From contig NC_088782.1 in assembly GCF_958450345.1 (NCBI RefSeq), positions 97,475,358-97,539,357 on the forward strand: DNA of 64,000 bases. The letters run 5' to 3'. This document shows, piece by piece, positions 32,141 to 44,930 of the stretch. Position 1 is the stretch's first letter. Each line of letters starts with the position of its first letter. Under the pieces are notes generated by a model. It had not been told where the DNA came from and did no database searches. It was given only the letters and a program-made list of their open reading frames with translations. The DNA is from Calliphora vicina. Its lineage: Eukaryota; Arthropoda; Insecta; Diptera; Calliphoridae. Position numbers and translations under genes: made by a program.

Positions 32141-33021
32141 CAGAGCTGTAAATAAATCATTCATTTTTTAATTAACTCGCGAATCATTCACAATCATCAT
32201 TCGTCTTCAATTCATTTGAATTGAATTGATTTTGAATTAATTCAAATGAATTTGGTAAAAATGAATTGCAATTCGTTTCCAATTCATTTGAATTGAATTT
32301 GAATTAATTCAAATGAATTAGAAAAAAGAATTAGCAATTCATTTGAATTGAATTCATTTCCAACTCATTTGAATTGATTTTGTAAGTAAATCTACAGTAA
32401 GCATCACTGTCGTTTTGTCATTCAACTAATTTTGTATGTAAAAGAAGGCAAGCATTACATACATTGTTATTTTTCCTGAGTTTTGGTTATTTGTGGAAGA
32501 TAGTTTTATTTTCGTGGGTCGTGGGTCACAAAATTTCAAAAATTATTAATTGCTTCTTGAATGTTAAATGTGTTTTGTCGTTCAGCGTATTTCAAAATAA
32601 AAATCAGTTCTTGAAGAAACAGACTCCAAAAACCATGTTTTCATTGATCAGGCGCGGATACAGGACAAGGCTTTAAATTTTTCATTTTGGTAGGAGAAAT
32701 TTTTCATTCCCCCTAGAGATTTGCTCTTGAATATGATTGATTGCAACTCATTTTTGATTCATTCATTTGAATTGCTAATTCTTTTTTCTAATTCAATTGA
32801 ATTAATTCAAAATCAATTCAATTCAAATGAATTGCTAATTCTTGTTTCTAATTCAAAATCTATTCAAATGAATAGGAAATGAATTGCAACTCATTTCTGC
32901 CTAATTCGTTTGAATTGATTCAAATTTCATTCAATTAATTTTTTCCATTCAATGAATTAATTCAAAATTTAGCTAATTCAATGAATTAAAATCAAAAAAG
33001 AATGATTCATTTACAGCTCTG
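32141..33021. mobile_element. hAT-type non-autonomous element
   Basis: The tips are CAGAGCTGTAAATAAATCAT on the left and the mirror of CAGAGCTGTAAATGAATCAT on the right. The 8 bp flanks are ATGAATCC (32133-32140) and ATGTATCC (33022-33029), one mismatch. CAGNG tips and 8 bp duplications are typical of hAT. The inside has two blocks of AATTCAAATGAATT-like inverted motifs (32200-32380 and 32750-33000). No transposase. Confidence 0.8.
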
Positions 33022-33201
33022 ATGTATCCCAAACAGCTATACAAAGTTCTAGTTAATTGCTAATTTGCTTAGATTTCGTATCTTCTGGACATCCGTAGAA
33101 AAATTCGTGATCTAATTGACTTTGCCATATCTAAAAATATTGGTCGAAATTCAGTATCCACAGAAACATCATCCGGTATAATGGTCTTCAGACCATTCCA
33201 A

Positions 33202-33652
33202 TGTAATAGTTACTTATTTCTAGAGGTCTAACATGCCAAGATTTCCTAAAGACTCTTTGTACTTTAAGACAAATTTGGCTAAAATATAAGAAATATATCA
33301 ACATTAATATTCACAGCAATCCAAATTTACAGAGTAAGGAAGATTTAGATAAAAATGTCCTTCCTTGTTTGTCGAAGTTATTCGAGAAACTATTTAATTT
33401 TTGAATGATGAAATAGAAATAGTAATAGTGAATGATGAAATGTAATAGTTACTTATTGCTAGAGATCTAACATGCCAAGATTTCCTAAAGACTCTTTGAA
33501 CTTTAAGACAAATTTGGCTAAAATATAAGAAATATATCAACATTAATATTCACAGCAATCCAAATTTACAGAGTAAGGAAGATTTAGATAAAAATGTCCT
33601 TCCTTGTTTGTCGAAGTTATTCGAGAAACTATTTAATTTTTGAATGATGAAA
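33202..33652. repeat. Two-copy tandem duplication, offset 239 bp
   Basis: TGTAATAGTTACTTATTTCT at 33202 recurs at 33441 (one base changed), and the next about 210 bp repeat with only a few differences. The duplication is recent relative to the LINE relics around it. Confidence 0.85.
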
Positions 33653-33790
33653 ACATTATACCAGTTCACAATTTTGGTTTCCGTGAACATCATGACACCA
33701 TTGAACAGGTCAATCCGTTAACTGGAAAGATTGGAAAATCTTTAGAATTAAAGAAATATTGTTCTGCTGCATTCATTAAACAGCCGTTGT
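33640..33790 (+). pseudogene. LINE RT fragment (plus strand)
   Basis: The frame reads IPVHNFGFREHHDTIEQV, then TGKIGKSLELKKYCSAAF. That is the FGFR..HST.EQV block of Jockey/LOA-type reverse transcriptases. Only this block is left. Confidence 0.75.
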
Positions 33791-33799
33791 GTCCGCTGA

Positions 33800-34181
33800 A
33801 CAGCCATCTTGCATTTAACAAGGGAAATACCAGAAAAGGGGTCGATCTCCTCATCATTCATCATCGCGCCTCTTTTGGCCAGTTCGTCTGCTATACAATT
33901 ACCCTATTTCCATCGTGACCAGGGACCCATATAAGCGTTATCTTAGAATGCCTCGCTATCTCATTAAGGGATACCCGGCATTCCTCGGTTAACCTAGATG
34001 TCGTGAAGACACCCGCTATTTCGTTAACGGCAGCCTTGATATCAGTAAATATACAAATATCACGAGATATTCGATAAAACCTCATTGTACACAAGAAATG
34101 AAAACATCCATAGGGACTTGGAAGTGCCATTGGTAAAGAGTTCATGAAATCGATGAAAAATATATTGCAAAACCATCCCAA
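33800..34181 (-). pseudogene. LINE RNase H fragment (minus strand)
   Basis: The minus-strand frame contains ICIFTDIKAAV, ECRVSLNEIARHSKITLIWV, then PGHDGN. This is the DS...WVPGH part of a LINE RNase H. It directly abuts the plus-strand RT fragment, so the two were joined by rearrangement. Confidence 0.65.
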
Positions 34182-34539
34182 CCCGCTTGCAAGACTACTT
34201 GCACAGAGCCTAACCCTAACAAGACTTCATAGAACAAATCTACGAAGTTAACTTGACACATTCGGTTGCGATTCGGATGTAGCTATAATTGGGGAGCATG
34301 AACTTGAATAAAAGAGGTGAGTGTATGAGTTTATAACTGATAACAATCTTATAGTCTGCAACAAGGGTAATATGCCTACGTTCAGGAATTAGGGCCGTTA
34401 TATACATCACAGTAAGGATAACTTTGTATAAGGTTGGAAGATGGAGACCATAAGATCACCTTTAGTTGGAATTTTTAAAGAGCTAGACAGAAACCCAAGA
34501 TATACGAAATAGGGGCCCCTTTATGATGGATGTTGTTAA

Positions 34540-34760
34540 ATCTAGAATTGAACACACCTATTGGGATATGGATTATTCCCTCCCTCTGGTTTTAGGAGGA
34601 AACTTTATTATATCATGTCCTGGAACGTTTCCCGAGAAAAGAAACAGCCAAAATGGTGGACCAGGGAACTTAGGGACCATATGTCCACAGTAAAACGACT
34701 ATTAAATAGGGCTAAATTAATGACGAAATCTTTTGATTGGGAGTGATACAAAATGTGCTA
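34540..34760 (+). pseudogene. LINE fragment between endonuclease and RT
   Basis: The frame contains PKWWTRELRDHMSTVKRLLN followed by RAK, typical of the WWN-EL...VR-L-N-AK linker before the RT domain in LOA/Jockey-like elements. It is short and isolated. Confidence 0.65.
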
Positions 34761-35940
34761 CAATAAGTAAGTAAGGTGATCTCAAAGCTAATGCTTGGTT
34801 GAAGTCGTACAAAGTTCAGAAAGTTCCAGATCGCAATTCGGTAAAGAACTTAGAAACAGACAAAAATTGAGGTAAAATTTTATAAAAAAAAAGTACACCT
34901 GTTGTGTGATGGATGATGAAACTTATGTACATGCAGACTTTTAACAACTTCTGGGTCAAGATTTGAATGATAGACGAGGTAATGCTCAAGAACAATACCG
35001 GACAAACAAAAAAACAAACAAAATTCCGCAAGAAGTTTCTTGTGTGACAAGCCATTTGCAGTTACAAATGTTACAAAAACCAAATTTTACAGGAGAGCGT
35101 TATTATTAAATTTAACTTAAGTAGTAACATTTCCATAAATATAGCGAATATCGGTATAATATTTAACTATGTAAATATGTAACATACGATAAAGGGGTCG
35201 TTATATTACGGAGTGTCTACAAAAACGGCTTTTACCTTTCTTAAAACAGCACAGAGTGCCTTTATATTTCGTGCCCGATTTGCCATCGCTATGGCAAAAA
35301 GGCCCTTGAGTAAACCATAATGTAAATTTTGTACCACGGGAGGCAAATACACCCAACTGTCTAGAACTTCGGCCTGTGGAAAAGTATTGAGCTCTTGTAA
35401 AAAAGAGAATTAAAGAACACACGAGGAAAGGTATCCCAGGACATGTCAGATTTTAAGCATAAGTGGTCCACCTCGTTCAAAAAGGTAATGGAAGCAACTA
35501 TAAAATCCGGAAAAAGCGGATAAATTTATAAATACCGAGTAATATGTCAATACTTTAATGTTTAATGAATTTGTACAATATTTGAATAAATTTACGTATT
35601 TTTGATAATTTTTATATAAATTCTTTATGTAGAAAGATACAATAATTGATTGATTGTGTATCGAATTAAATCGCTTTATGTTAGATGCAGCAAAAATATA
35701 AAGAATGGCATGTCTGAAAGAAAGAGAGGAATATAAAACATACGTATCATCTCGTGACACCTCTGTATACTTTGTACCGGTTGCAAACTAGGGGAACTCA
35801 TAAAGTTCACGGGGCGTCAGATGGATGTATGACAGAAAAGTGTGTTGAAAGCTCCTCCTTATTTTTCTAAGCTAATATTCCTTAATGTTTTCTCTCTTTG
35901 CATATCTTACACACTACACTATTTTGTATTTGCTTTATAC
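34761..35940. other. Probable retroelement debris and spacer
   Basis: Base composition stays mixed to about 35440, as in decayed retroelements. I recognise no motif; frames here (for example 35422-35201 minus) are not reported as genes. Confidence 0.3.
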
Positions 35941-36555
35941 TGTTACGAAATTGTACTTGAATTCAAATATAACGATTTTAAGGGCTGATTTAAAAGTATC
36001 ATAATGCTTTCAAATAACAGTGCTGTAATAGCAAACTGTAACATATCTGTGGGCATTATTAAATAAAAGCTTTCAGTTGATTTGATCGTAAGTTGGCAAC
36101 GCTGTATTCGAATTCGAATATTCAGTTGAAGAACATTGTAGAAAGTACACCACAGATGGCGTATGTATTAGTAAGATCTAGAATATTCGAATTTTGACAG
36201 TTAAAGAACAATCTGGAGTGCAGATGGCAGTGTTATAAATAGTGGCAGAGGTTGCAGTCGTGAGTCAGTTTATCAGAGACGCTTTTCGAATAAACATCAA
36301 CTGAGTGCCTTAAAGTGTGTTGTGTTTTTTTCAAGTAAATTCGTGTACATTATAAATTGTGTCTGTATTTCTGCGAATTTACAAACGTGTATAAAAAACA
36401 TTGAGTGACTATTTAATTCTGTTGTTGTTGTACATTTGAATAAACAAAGAGTTGTTACCATTTTCAAACTACTAAACGGCTTTTATTTGCAATCAAAAGT
36501 ATCCGGTTTATTTAAAGGAAATAAACCAGCGTTTTGAAAAGGTTAAAACGTAACA
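35941..36555 (+). mobile_element. Solo LTR, Ty3/gypsy type
   Basis: 615 bp from TGTTACG to CGTAACA (7 bp inverted tips, TG...CA), flanked by ATAC on both sides (35937-35940 and 36556-36559). The inside has a TATA box (TATAAAT, 36234-36240), a TCAGTT initiator at 36265-36270 at the right distance, and AATAAA at about 36289 and 36437. No internal coding region is next to it, so this is a solo LTR left by recombination. Confidence 0.85.
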
Positions 36556-37389
36556 ATACTATTTTCTAAACATCTTATCAGTGTCAGTAAAGTCGCTAGG
36601 TTTCCCTGTTGTGATCAAGATGGGGCTGTAATAGAGTTTTGCCGTTCCCAAAAGAACTATTTTTATTGGAATTTTCTAATTTTGCACTGTGTGAATGAAT
36701 ACATTTCTCATTAGCAGAGAAATAAAGTTAAGTTGAGTTGTCGAGTATTTTAGATTGCCGAAAAAACATAACCGCTAAAATTAAATTATACCAATTTTCA
36801 TTGCATTGTAATCAAATTTCAAACAAAATTTGTAGTCAATTTACAAGTTCTCCCATCATGTCATATTGTTCTAATATTACACAACTCGGCGGCTCGGCTA
36901 ACCGACTCTTAGGCGTTCGGCGCAGGTCTCTGCTGGTTGGTTGCGATAACACAATAAACATAGCATACGGAGTAGTATTATTTTAGGTAATTTTTTTCTT
37001 GAAAGGCAATAACAACATTTTTTAAACCATTGTTAAATATTAGGACATTATGACATGTGAATTGACCAACTTACCAATACGTACACTTAAAATCACAACA
37101 ATAGTACATAACTGATGAATGAAAACATCAATTTTGGTTTTGTTTTCATCTAGTGTTGCTGTCTAACAAACAAATGGATTCATTGATAAAAATACATACA
37201 GACATACAGATAAATTTGTTTATTTCCCAAGAAAAATAAAAGATTTATAACAATCTCTTCTAAGGAAATTTGTGTTTATTTCTTTATAATGTAATTTTTA
37301 TAGCAAATTTATCAACTATATGCTAATTTAAAATGTAAATAATATGTATGTATAAGAAACCAGCTTTTTAAATCAAATCATTGACAAAC
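36556..37389. other. Spacer and 3' UTR of l(3)72Ab
   Basis: No gene seen. The right end, from about 37250, is the presumed 3' UTR of the minus-strand helicase gene. Confidence 0.4.
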
Positions 37390-40300
37390 CTAATCTGATT
37401 CACTCTCACTTTCCGATTGGAAGTCACCAACATCAATATTAAATTTATATTCCTGATCACAACCCAAATAAGAATCACTCATGAAATACAGAGTATAATC
37501 ATGACGTCCAGGACTGGGTGCCACGAAATCAAGTTTAACTTTGGCCTTTTGTTGCAAAGTAAGACGTTTGATAGAGAGTAAAGAATTTGTTTTCGAGTCA
37601 CCGATAACAACCCACCAGCCTTCTTCGCGTTTCTATAAAAATAAAAAAAAATAAAAAATTAGATAAACAAATCATTTTTTAAAAGTAAAATTAAAAATAC
37701 CTGTGGGAAGAATGGAGCTATAACGGGGCCAGCAATTTCATCTTCTCTTTCTAATTGTACCACCACATTAACTGTAGATCCCGAGTTAATACGTTCTTTA
37801 TCAACTACCTCAAAGTTCATTTCTATATTTGGATAACGATTACAGAAGCGAGCAACATCCGCCATTTGAGCATCACTTAATTGCAATAGACGAGAACGAT
37901 CCTCATCTTCCAATTCCATAATGTCGAAGACAGTTTCGATTTTCTAAAAAGAATATATATTTAATATTATGGAAGGTATTAAGGTTGTAACGAATAAATT
38001 TACCTTCTCGGCACATCTCTTAATGATATCAGCATTAAAGTGTGGCAATTGTTTGAGATATGAATCCTTACTCCACATAGCTTGCGTTGCCATTTGAGCC
38101 AACTCCATAGCAGCTACTGCCGGCGAAAGCCAACCATTCGAACTGAGTACATCTACACAAGCCTGTATTAAACGTATAGCCTTGCCTAATATAAGTTCAG
38201 TATCGCCCTGTAGTTCTGGGCCTAATTGTAGACGACTTAAATGTGCTTGCAGCAGGAGATTTGTCTTAATATGTGGATCATTGAATCTAGAAGGGGAATA
38301 AAAAGTTAATTACAATCTTATAATTTACCAGTGTAGATATTAACATACTTGGGTGCAGTATCATTTGGACCTGTTAGTTTGTTGGGTAAGCGTTGTGATA
38401 AGGTTCGTAATATTCCTTCTTCATGATGACGCACTACAATATCCTCATATTCCGCTGCAGATGATATGATTTCCAAAAGACCACGTACTTTGGTTTTGCT
38501 ATTCAATGACAAACTGAAAAGTTCTGAAAATAAAATTAAAAATTGTTGAGATAATCAGGCCGAAAATGTTTTTGCTTTATCAACTTACCTATAGTTGTGT
38601 AATTTATATAATAATATGCCGCAATCATGCCCAAATTTAGCGGTAATGTATCCATATCATCTTCAATGCTTATACATTTGGATTGTTCTAAATCTGACAA
38701 AGTGTTCTCTACCAATTCCGACAAATGATCGGATAAATGACGATGTGTTACACCTTGTAAATTGTAGTAATTGGGATTTTGTGTTAAACGTCTGTATATG
38801 AAAGTCCAAGTGAGATAATCCACAGCATCCTGTTTGTTTTCTATGGTTTTGGTAACAACTTCAGCATTGAAGTGATCATGTAGACGATGATCTAAATGAC
38901 TTTCGATAGGCAGAGGTTCATTAAGGAATTTCTTAAAGAAATCCTTCTTCGATGACTGGCACATTAAAACACATTTAGCATCAGCATCTTCAATGGGTCT
39001 ATTAGCACGGCCTATCATTTGCAAAACATCCGTTATGGGATAGTCTTCATATGAATGATTTTTACCATTGTAGAATTGTGTATCCATAATAATGGCTAAA
39101 TGAGCCGAGATACTCATGCCCCAGGAAAGATCCCTGGCCACTACAGCCACCTGTACAGCGCCGGAATCAAAAAGTTGTTCTACCAAACGATGATCCGAAG
39201 CGGTGAGACCTTCATGCAAATACGCTACACCCTGCGAGAGAGTTTCTTTTAATGTCTTATCTGTCATGCGATCCAAGAAGGGTTTGATATCTTCCTCTTC
39301 GGCATGGAAAAAGCGGTTGGGTTGTAAATCTGAAGCAGAGTAAGTCAATATATCGATTGCTGTCAGGCGCGCCTGTTTGCGGGAGGACACAAACACGATT
39401 ACTGGCTTATGGGGACTGTATTTCAATATGGCATTGTACACTGGCTTAGACATTGAAGCAATTCTTGTTGCATTGTGGGTAATATTAAAGCCTTGTATGT
39501 GTAGTTCCAGCGGTATGGGTCTAACACTGGGATGGAAGTTGAAAGTAGCATTGGTATTGCAACCCAACCACTGAGCCACATCTCTGGCATCAGCAAGTGA
39601 GGATGATAGAGCCACTATACGTATTTGCTTTTCGATTTGTGAAGATATATAACGCATTCTGGAACACACCACCTCTAAAACAGGACCATCCTCTCCTCCT
39701 ACCAGCTGCAATTCATCCACTATGAATAAATGAATATTTTGTACATTCTTACGCTGTTTCCAACGTCTGGATAAAACATCCCATTTGTCGGCTGTTGTGA
39801 TAATTAATTGACCTTTAGCTAGTAGTTTTAAATCTGTGCCCGTCTCACCCGTCAATTTTACCACTTTAAGACCCAAGTGGGCAAATTTGGTATGCCAATC
39901 GGCAAATACTAAATCGGCCAAATCTTCTTTCGATACCAAGTACACACATCTACCATCGCTTTGTTGGGAGAACAAGCGCATTATTGCAAATTCTGCTATG
40001 GTCATTTTTCCTGAGCCCGTAGGAGCTCCCACAAACACATTGTCATCACTGTTGTAGACAGCATTGAAGACTTGGGTTTGTATGGGATTGAATTGGGGAT
40101 ATTTCTCTTTATAGAATTCTTCAAATTTAGGATTTCTTAAGGCGGAAATGGGTAGGGGTTGTAAATCCAACAACTCGGTAGGTGGCATATTTTTTTCGGG
40201 CAAGATTAAATGCCGGAAAGAGACCGGTAATTGCGTTTCAGAGCCAATCCATCTGTCTGATACGATTCTCAAAAAATACTGAGGAGGCAAAGGCTCGAAA

Positions 40301-43300
40301 ACGGGCACAAAGAATTTCAGTTGATGTTCATCTTGGCAATATTTTTCCTTAAGCAAGAAGAATTCATGATGTAAAATAATTTCCGAGTCCACATCTTCCA
40401 CCATAATCCAAAAACCCTCCGATTGACCATGAACCTTTTCGTCCCATTGGTAATCTGGTGTAATAGTCAATTCTACTCTTAAAGTGGAACGAGTTATGGG
40501 TTGTATGTGTGTGGATAATTCCAATTTCGGGAACTGATGTACAAATTTATGTATTGTTTTACCCAATTTGGGCACTCGTATTAATTCTCCTATCTCATGA
40601 GGCTCCAAATCGTATAAACGCTCCCAGGGAAAGTTTTTCTTCTCCAACTTTTTGGCTATTTCGTCGGGCATCTTTTTGAACTGTCTTAAAGGTGTCATGG
40701 ATTGCCACATTCTTCGATCAATCATTTTGCACAAGGTCAAACATTTATCGGCCAATTGGGCCCAGCCCCGATGTAGTACAATTTCGAAAATGGCTCTCAT
40801 TAAACGGGAGGCGGATTGCGTTATAAACACCATGTCCGACATTAAAGCAAAGCCCTCCAATTTCAATTGGGATATATAGGCTTGCAACAGTACATTGACT
40901 TTAGCACTATGTTCTTCCATGGACTCCTTAATGGGTATGGGTACACGTTCCATTAACTTTTGTAATTCTAATTTTTCCTCTTCTCTAACTGCAATATGTT
41001 TGAATTCTGAGGACAGCGAAAACACTCTAAACAATTCAATTTCCGATAAGGTTTGCTTAAGCAATTGATTGTAGGTCATCATGGTTTCATGTGTACAGTA
41101 GTAGTGGGAAGCAATACGACCCAAGGCGGTAACCTGGAATTGGCCGGATTTACGGTCGTATTTAACTAAGCCACTGCGATCCAAATGTAAAGCTGCAGTA
41201 TGTATTAAATCAGCTCTTCTTTGCTCTAACAAAGGATCTTCTTTCAAAGCATCATGTCCTACACCGTACAACAAGGGATTCCTTAGCATTCTTATGTAAA
41301 GATAAGTGTATCCCAGCCAATTGACAGCATCTTTCACATTCTGTACTGTGCCCAGAACAATTTCAGCATTCAACATATCCGGCAACTTGGATACAAACTG
41401 AGACTCAATAGGCAATTGTTGATTAAGCAGCGACAAGTAGAATTGCAATTCACTGTGGTTTGTAATCAAAATACCTTCACCTTTGGTGTCATATTGGGGA
41501 CGCCCAGCACGACCCAACATTTGCAAAACATCTAAAGCTGACAATTCCACCCATCTGCCTTTTTCGGGATTGTAAACTTGAGTACCCTTAATTATGACCG
41601 TGTGAGCGGGCAAATTAACACCCCAGGCTAAAGTGGCCGTTGAAACCAAAACCTGTATATGACGATCAGCAAAAAGATCCTCCACCAAAGTACGATCTAC
41701 TCTCGACATACCAGCATGATGGATGGCAAAGCCATAAGGTAAAAGTTCTTTTAATTCATTATTTTTCACCTGTTCAGCTTCAGTTCTCAATACTTCCATA
41801 CTGGCTGAACCTTCGCGTAGAAAACTGCCCAGTGTATCCTTTTCCAAACACATATCACGTACAGCACGAGCCGTTTTACCAGTTTCCTTGCGTGAATGTA
41901 CAAAAACCAAGACTTGATTGCGGCCTGCATGCTCCATGGTTTTTTCATAAACAATTTCGTTCATCACCTGAAATCTTTTTAGAGCCTTCTTTTCCGTTAC
42001 ACCAATATATTGTTGTTCTAAAGCCACAGGACGGAAGCTGTTGTCGAAGTAAAACAAACCCTTGTCCGGCTTAACGCGCAGAAAAGTGGAAACATCTTGA
42101 TAATTGGGCAAAGTGGCAGATAAACCTACAAGTCTTACATCCTCTTGGGTCACTTCTATGTTGCGTATGGTACGCGCAACTAAAGCCTCCAGAACAGGTC
42201 CTCTTTCATCGTGCAACAAATGAATTTCATCAATAATGACTAAACGTACTAAAGAAGTAAATGTTTTCTCGCCTCCCTTACGTGTTATAATATCCCATTT
42301 TTCGGGAGTACAAACAATAACCTGAGTAGCAGCAATTTGTTCTCTAGTCAGCTGATGATCTCCTGTCAATTCTGAAACTGTAAGATTATAGCAAGCCAAT
42401 CTTCTGCCAAAATTACCCACCATTTCTTGTACCAAAGATTTCATGGGGGCCACATAAATAATTTTAAAATCATCGGCATTAATGGTGCCATCTTCATTAA
42501 TATGTTTGCCTATTTCACGCATCATACACAACAAGGCCACATTAGTTTTACCAGCACCAGTGGGAGCACACAATAGCATATTTTCATCTGACTCTAGAGC
42601 TGAACGCCACAATCTAGATTGTATGCGATTTAACGATTTGAAACCTTCAAATACTGGTTGCACATATTTGGGTAACTTCTCAATGGGTTGAAGTTCTTCT
42701 TTATCCTCAAATGGTACTTGCTTCAATGCCGGCACATGGACCTCCTCGTAGCCTTTACGTTGTTTACGAAACGAGCCATCGGGCAATTGACATCTTTTGT
42801 TGGCCATAAAGTGAGAACCCTGAGTAAACGACAATTCATCCAATTCCAGAAGTTGTCTTTGACCGGAGACCTGACCTGCCATTCCCTGATTGGCCTCATC
42901 CTGACTGGCCTTATCCAGTTTACTTGTACGCGAACTATTGCCCTCCTCATCTTCTGTCTTGCCGGTATCTAATTGTACGAGAATTTTAGCCAATTTACCA
43001 TCGTTACGCATCTTTTCACGTATACGTTGTCGTTCGCTGTCGGTCTGAGCTGAAGCCAACATTGTACAATACAAAATCATTTGTCGATTAAGCTTTAACT
43101 GTTTGATAAAATCGAAACAGTCGTAGCCCAACAGCAGCACTAATTGATTTTCACAATCTCTTTCGTCGGCCGCATCTTTAAGGATGCGCAAGACATCAGC
43201 TGCTTTGCTTTGGGAGACCATAGCGTCTTTATAATATTTGCTAAGACAACGTTGCAGCCAATAGGCATCAATATCAAGCGGATGTAAGCCACGTTCTTTT

Positions 43301-44930
43301 TTAACATTTGCAGATTCCTCGGCAAGTAGCTGTAAAATTAAGTTAAAAACAAATTTATTAGAATAAACATTAAATTCGGCTATGTCGAATCATATATAAA
43401 CATTACCAAAGTATACTTTAAGATAAAGATTGAAAAAAATGTTTGTGAAAAAAATTGGGTTAAAAAAGAAAGATGAATGAAAGAGAATCTAATATAACTT
43501 ATTTGCATGAACAATCATTTGCCGTTTTCATAAAAAGCCGAGAACCTTTTGTTACGCACGTTACGTGACGCTCGTTACAAATTATCCAGATGCTAGACAA
43601 TTATCTCCTTTTCCGTGAGAAATTGCGAAAAATTCCATTCAAAGTGAAATTACTCAAAATTCATTTGTATTTAAATTGAATGGTCAAAAATATAGCTGTC
43701 AATCGAACCATCTTGTTATCATTTCAGTAATTATAAAAACACATTAAAAAAATAATTTTTTTGTATAAAATTAAGATATCTGACCTAGTGTTGGATTTGA
43801 TAATAATTTTTGTATGAATGACCATCAAGATACATTTTGTTTATATATAAAATATAATATACATATCAAGTCTAATATTACAATTAAGAATTCCAAGTTT
43901 GATTTTTGTATGTTGGTAGACTGTTTCTGGGACTTGCCCATATATTATTAATTATTAACATTAATTATTATTAACATTATTCTAAACAGTACTGTGTACT
44001 TACATTTTCAGCATGTAAAGTGTGATCAATGCGAGCTTCTTCGCCTTCTTCCTGACCATCTTCATCACGAATCTCACCATACATATCGTTATCACTTTCC
44101 TCTTCGGATTCTTCAAATTGTACATTTATGCCATATGCTTCATCAATTTGTTCTTCATTTACATTAGCATTTAAAGCCGTTACTGCATCCGAACCGAAAT
44201 CAGTAATTTTCTTACCCAAATTAACAAGTAAAGCAAATCTGTAGGAATGAGTTAAAATTGTATTAAAAATTTAAATACATACTATTGAAAACAAAACATT
44301 TACCTTTCATCTGTAACCGAACCCAATAAACTATCAATTTCTCGTTTGCGTTCACGATCTTTGAGTTTATCATTTTTTAGTACTGCCAAAATTTCATCAG
44401 CTGCTCCACATAAAATATCTCTAGGCTGATCGCCTAATGCCTCTTGTATGAAACTTAATAGTACTTCATAGGTTTGACGTGTCTCCTGGGTTTTAGGACG
44501 ATAAACAATGCCTACCATTTCATCGATCCCCTCCGACAATAAAGTAGCTCCCTTCATGCGTTCAAAATCATATTGGGCTTCATCTCGTTTCTGACGCTTA
44601 GCTTTGCGTTCCTCTGTTTTTTCTGGCTTTGAGCGCTGATAGCGATCACCCATACGTGTGCCATCTAATTTGCCCACTAAGGACATAACCTCACCGGTAG
44701 CCTCATCACGTCTTGGACGTTCGATAAGTCTGACATCGGCTTGCAAAACCAAATTTGAATTCTGAAAAATAAATTAATTGTAATTTTGTTCATTTGTTCT
44801 TATACTACACACATTTTCCAATAAACGTTTATTTTTGCAGACCACGCTTTGTCAGCAATTTATATTTTATTGTTTTAACACTTACCGCTTTATATTCATA
44901 TTGCAGCTGTCTTGCTGCGGCATCAGCCAT
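37390..44930 (-). CDS. l(3)72Ab: U5 snRNP 200 kDa RNA helicase (Brr2/SNRNP200)
   Basis: Eight exons on the minus strand: 44930-44886, 44761-44304, 44238-44004, 43329-38589, 38523-38349, 38286-38004, 37943-37701 and 37632-37390 (TAG). All phases fit; total 2140 aa, close to human SNRNP200. Brr2 unwinds U4/U6 to activate the spliceosome. The N-terminal region (MADAAARQLQYEYKA...) and the acidic stretch ESEEESDND are conserved. The first cassette has APTGAGKT at about 500, DEIH and SAT; it is the active ATPase. Sec63 units follow each cassette. The second cassette is degenerate: Walker A reads GSGKMT instead of GSGKT, and motif II reads DELQ. This cassette is known to be a non-unwinding regulator in other species. 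The C-terminus ends in an acidic SESESESD-type tail. Confidence 0.97.
43375..43440 (+). repeat. DR-2 fragment in l(3)72Ab intron 3
   Basis: TTCGGCTATGTCGAATCATA then ACCAAAGTATACTTTAAGATA match the start of DR-2 at 14872. Only the first part is kept. Confidence 0.5.

Noticed and set aside
36738..36986. 82-codon plus frame between the LTR and l(3)72Ab
   Set aside because: No motif, no splice context; the GC-rich patch at 36890-36940 alone does not make a gene.
41640..42074. 144-codon frame antisense to l(3)72Ab
   Set aside because: Mirror frame of a highly conserved helicase exon; no motif and no splice context of its own. The same holds for other frames opposite 38536-43221.
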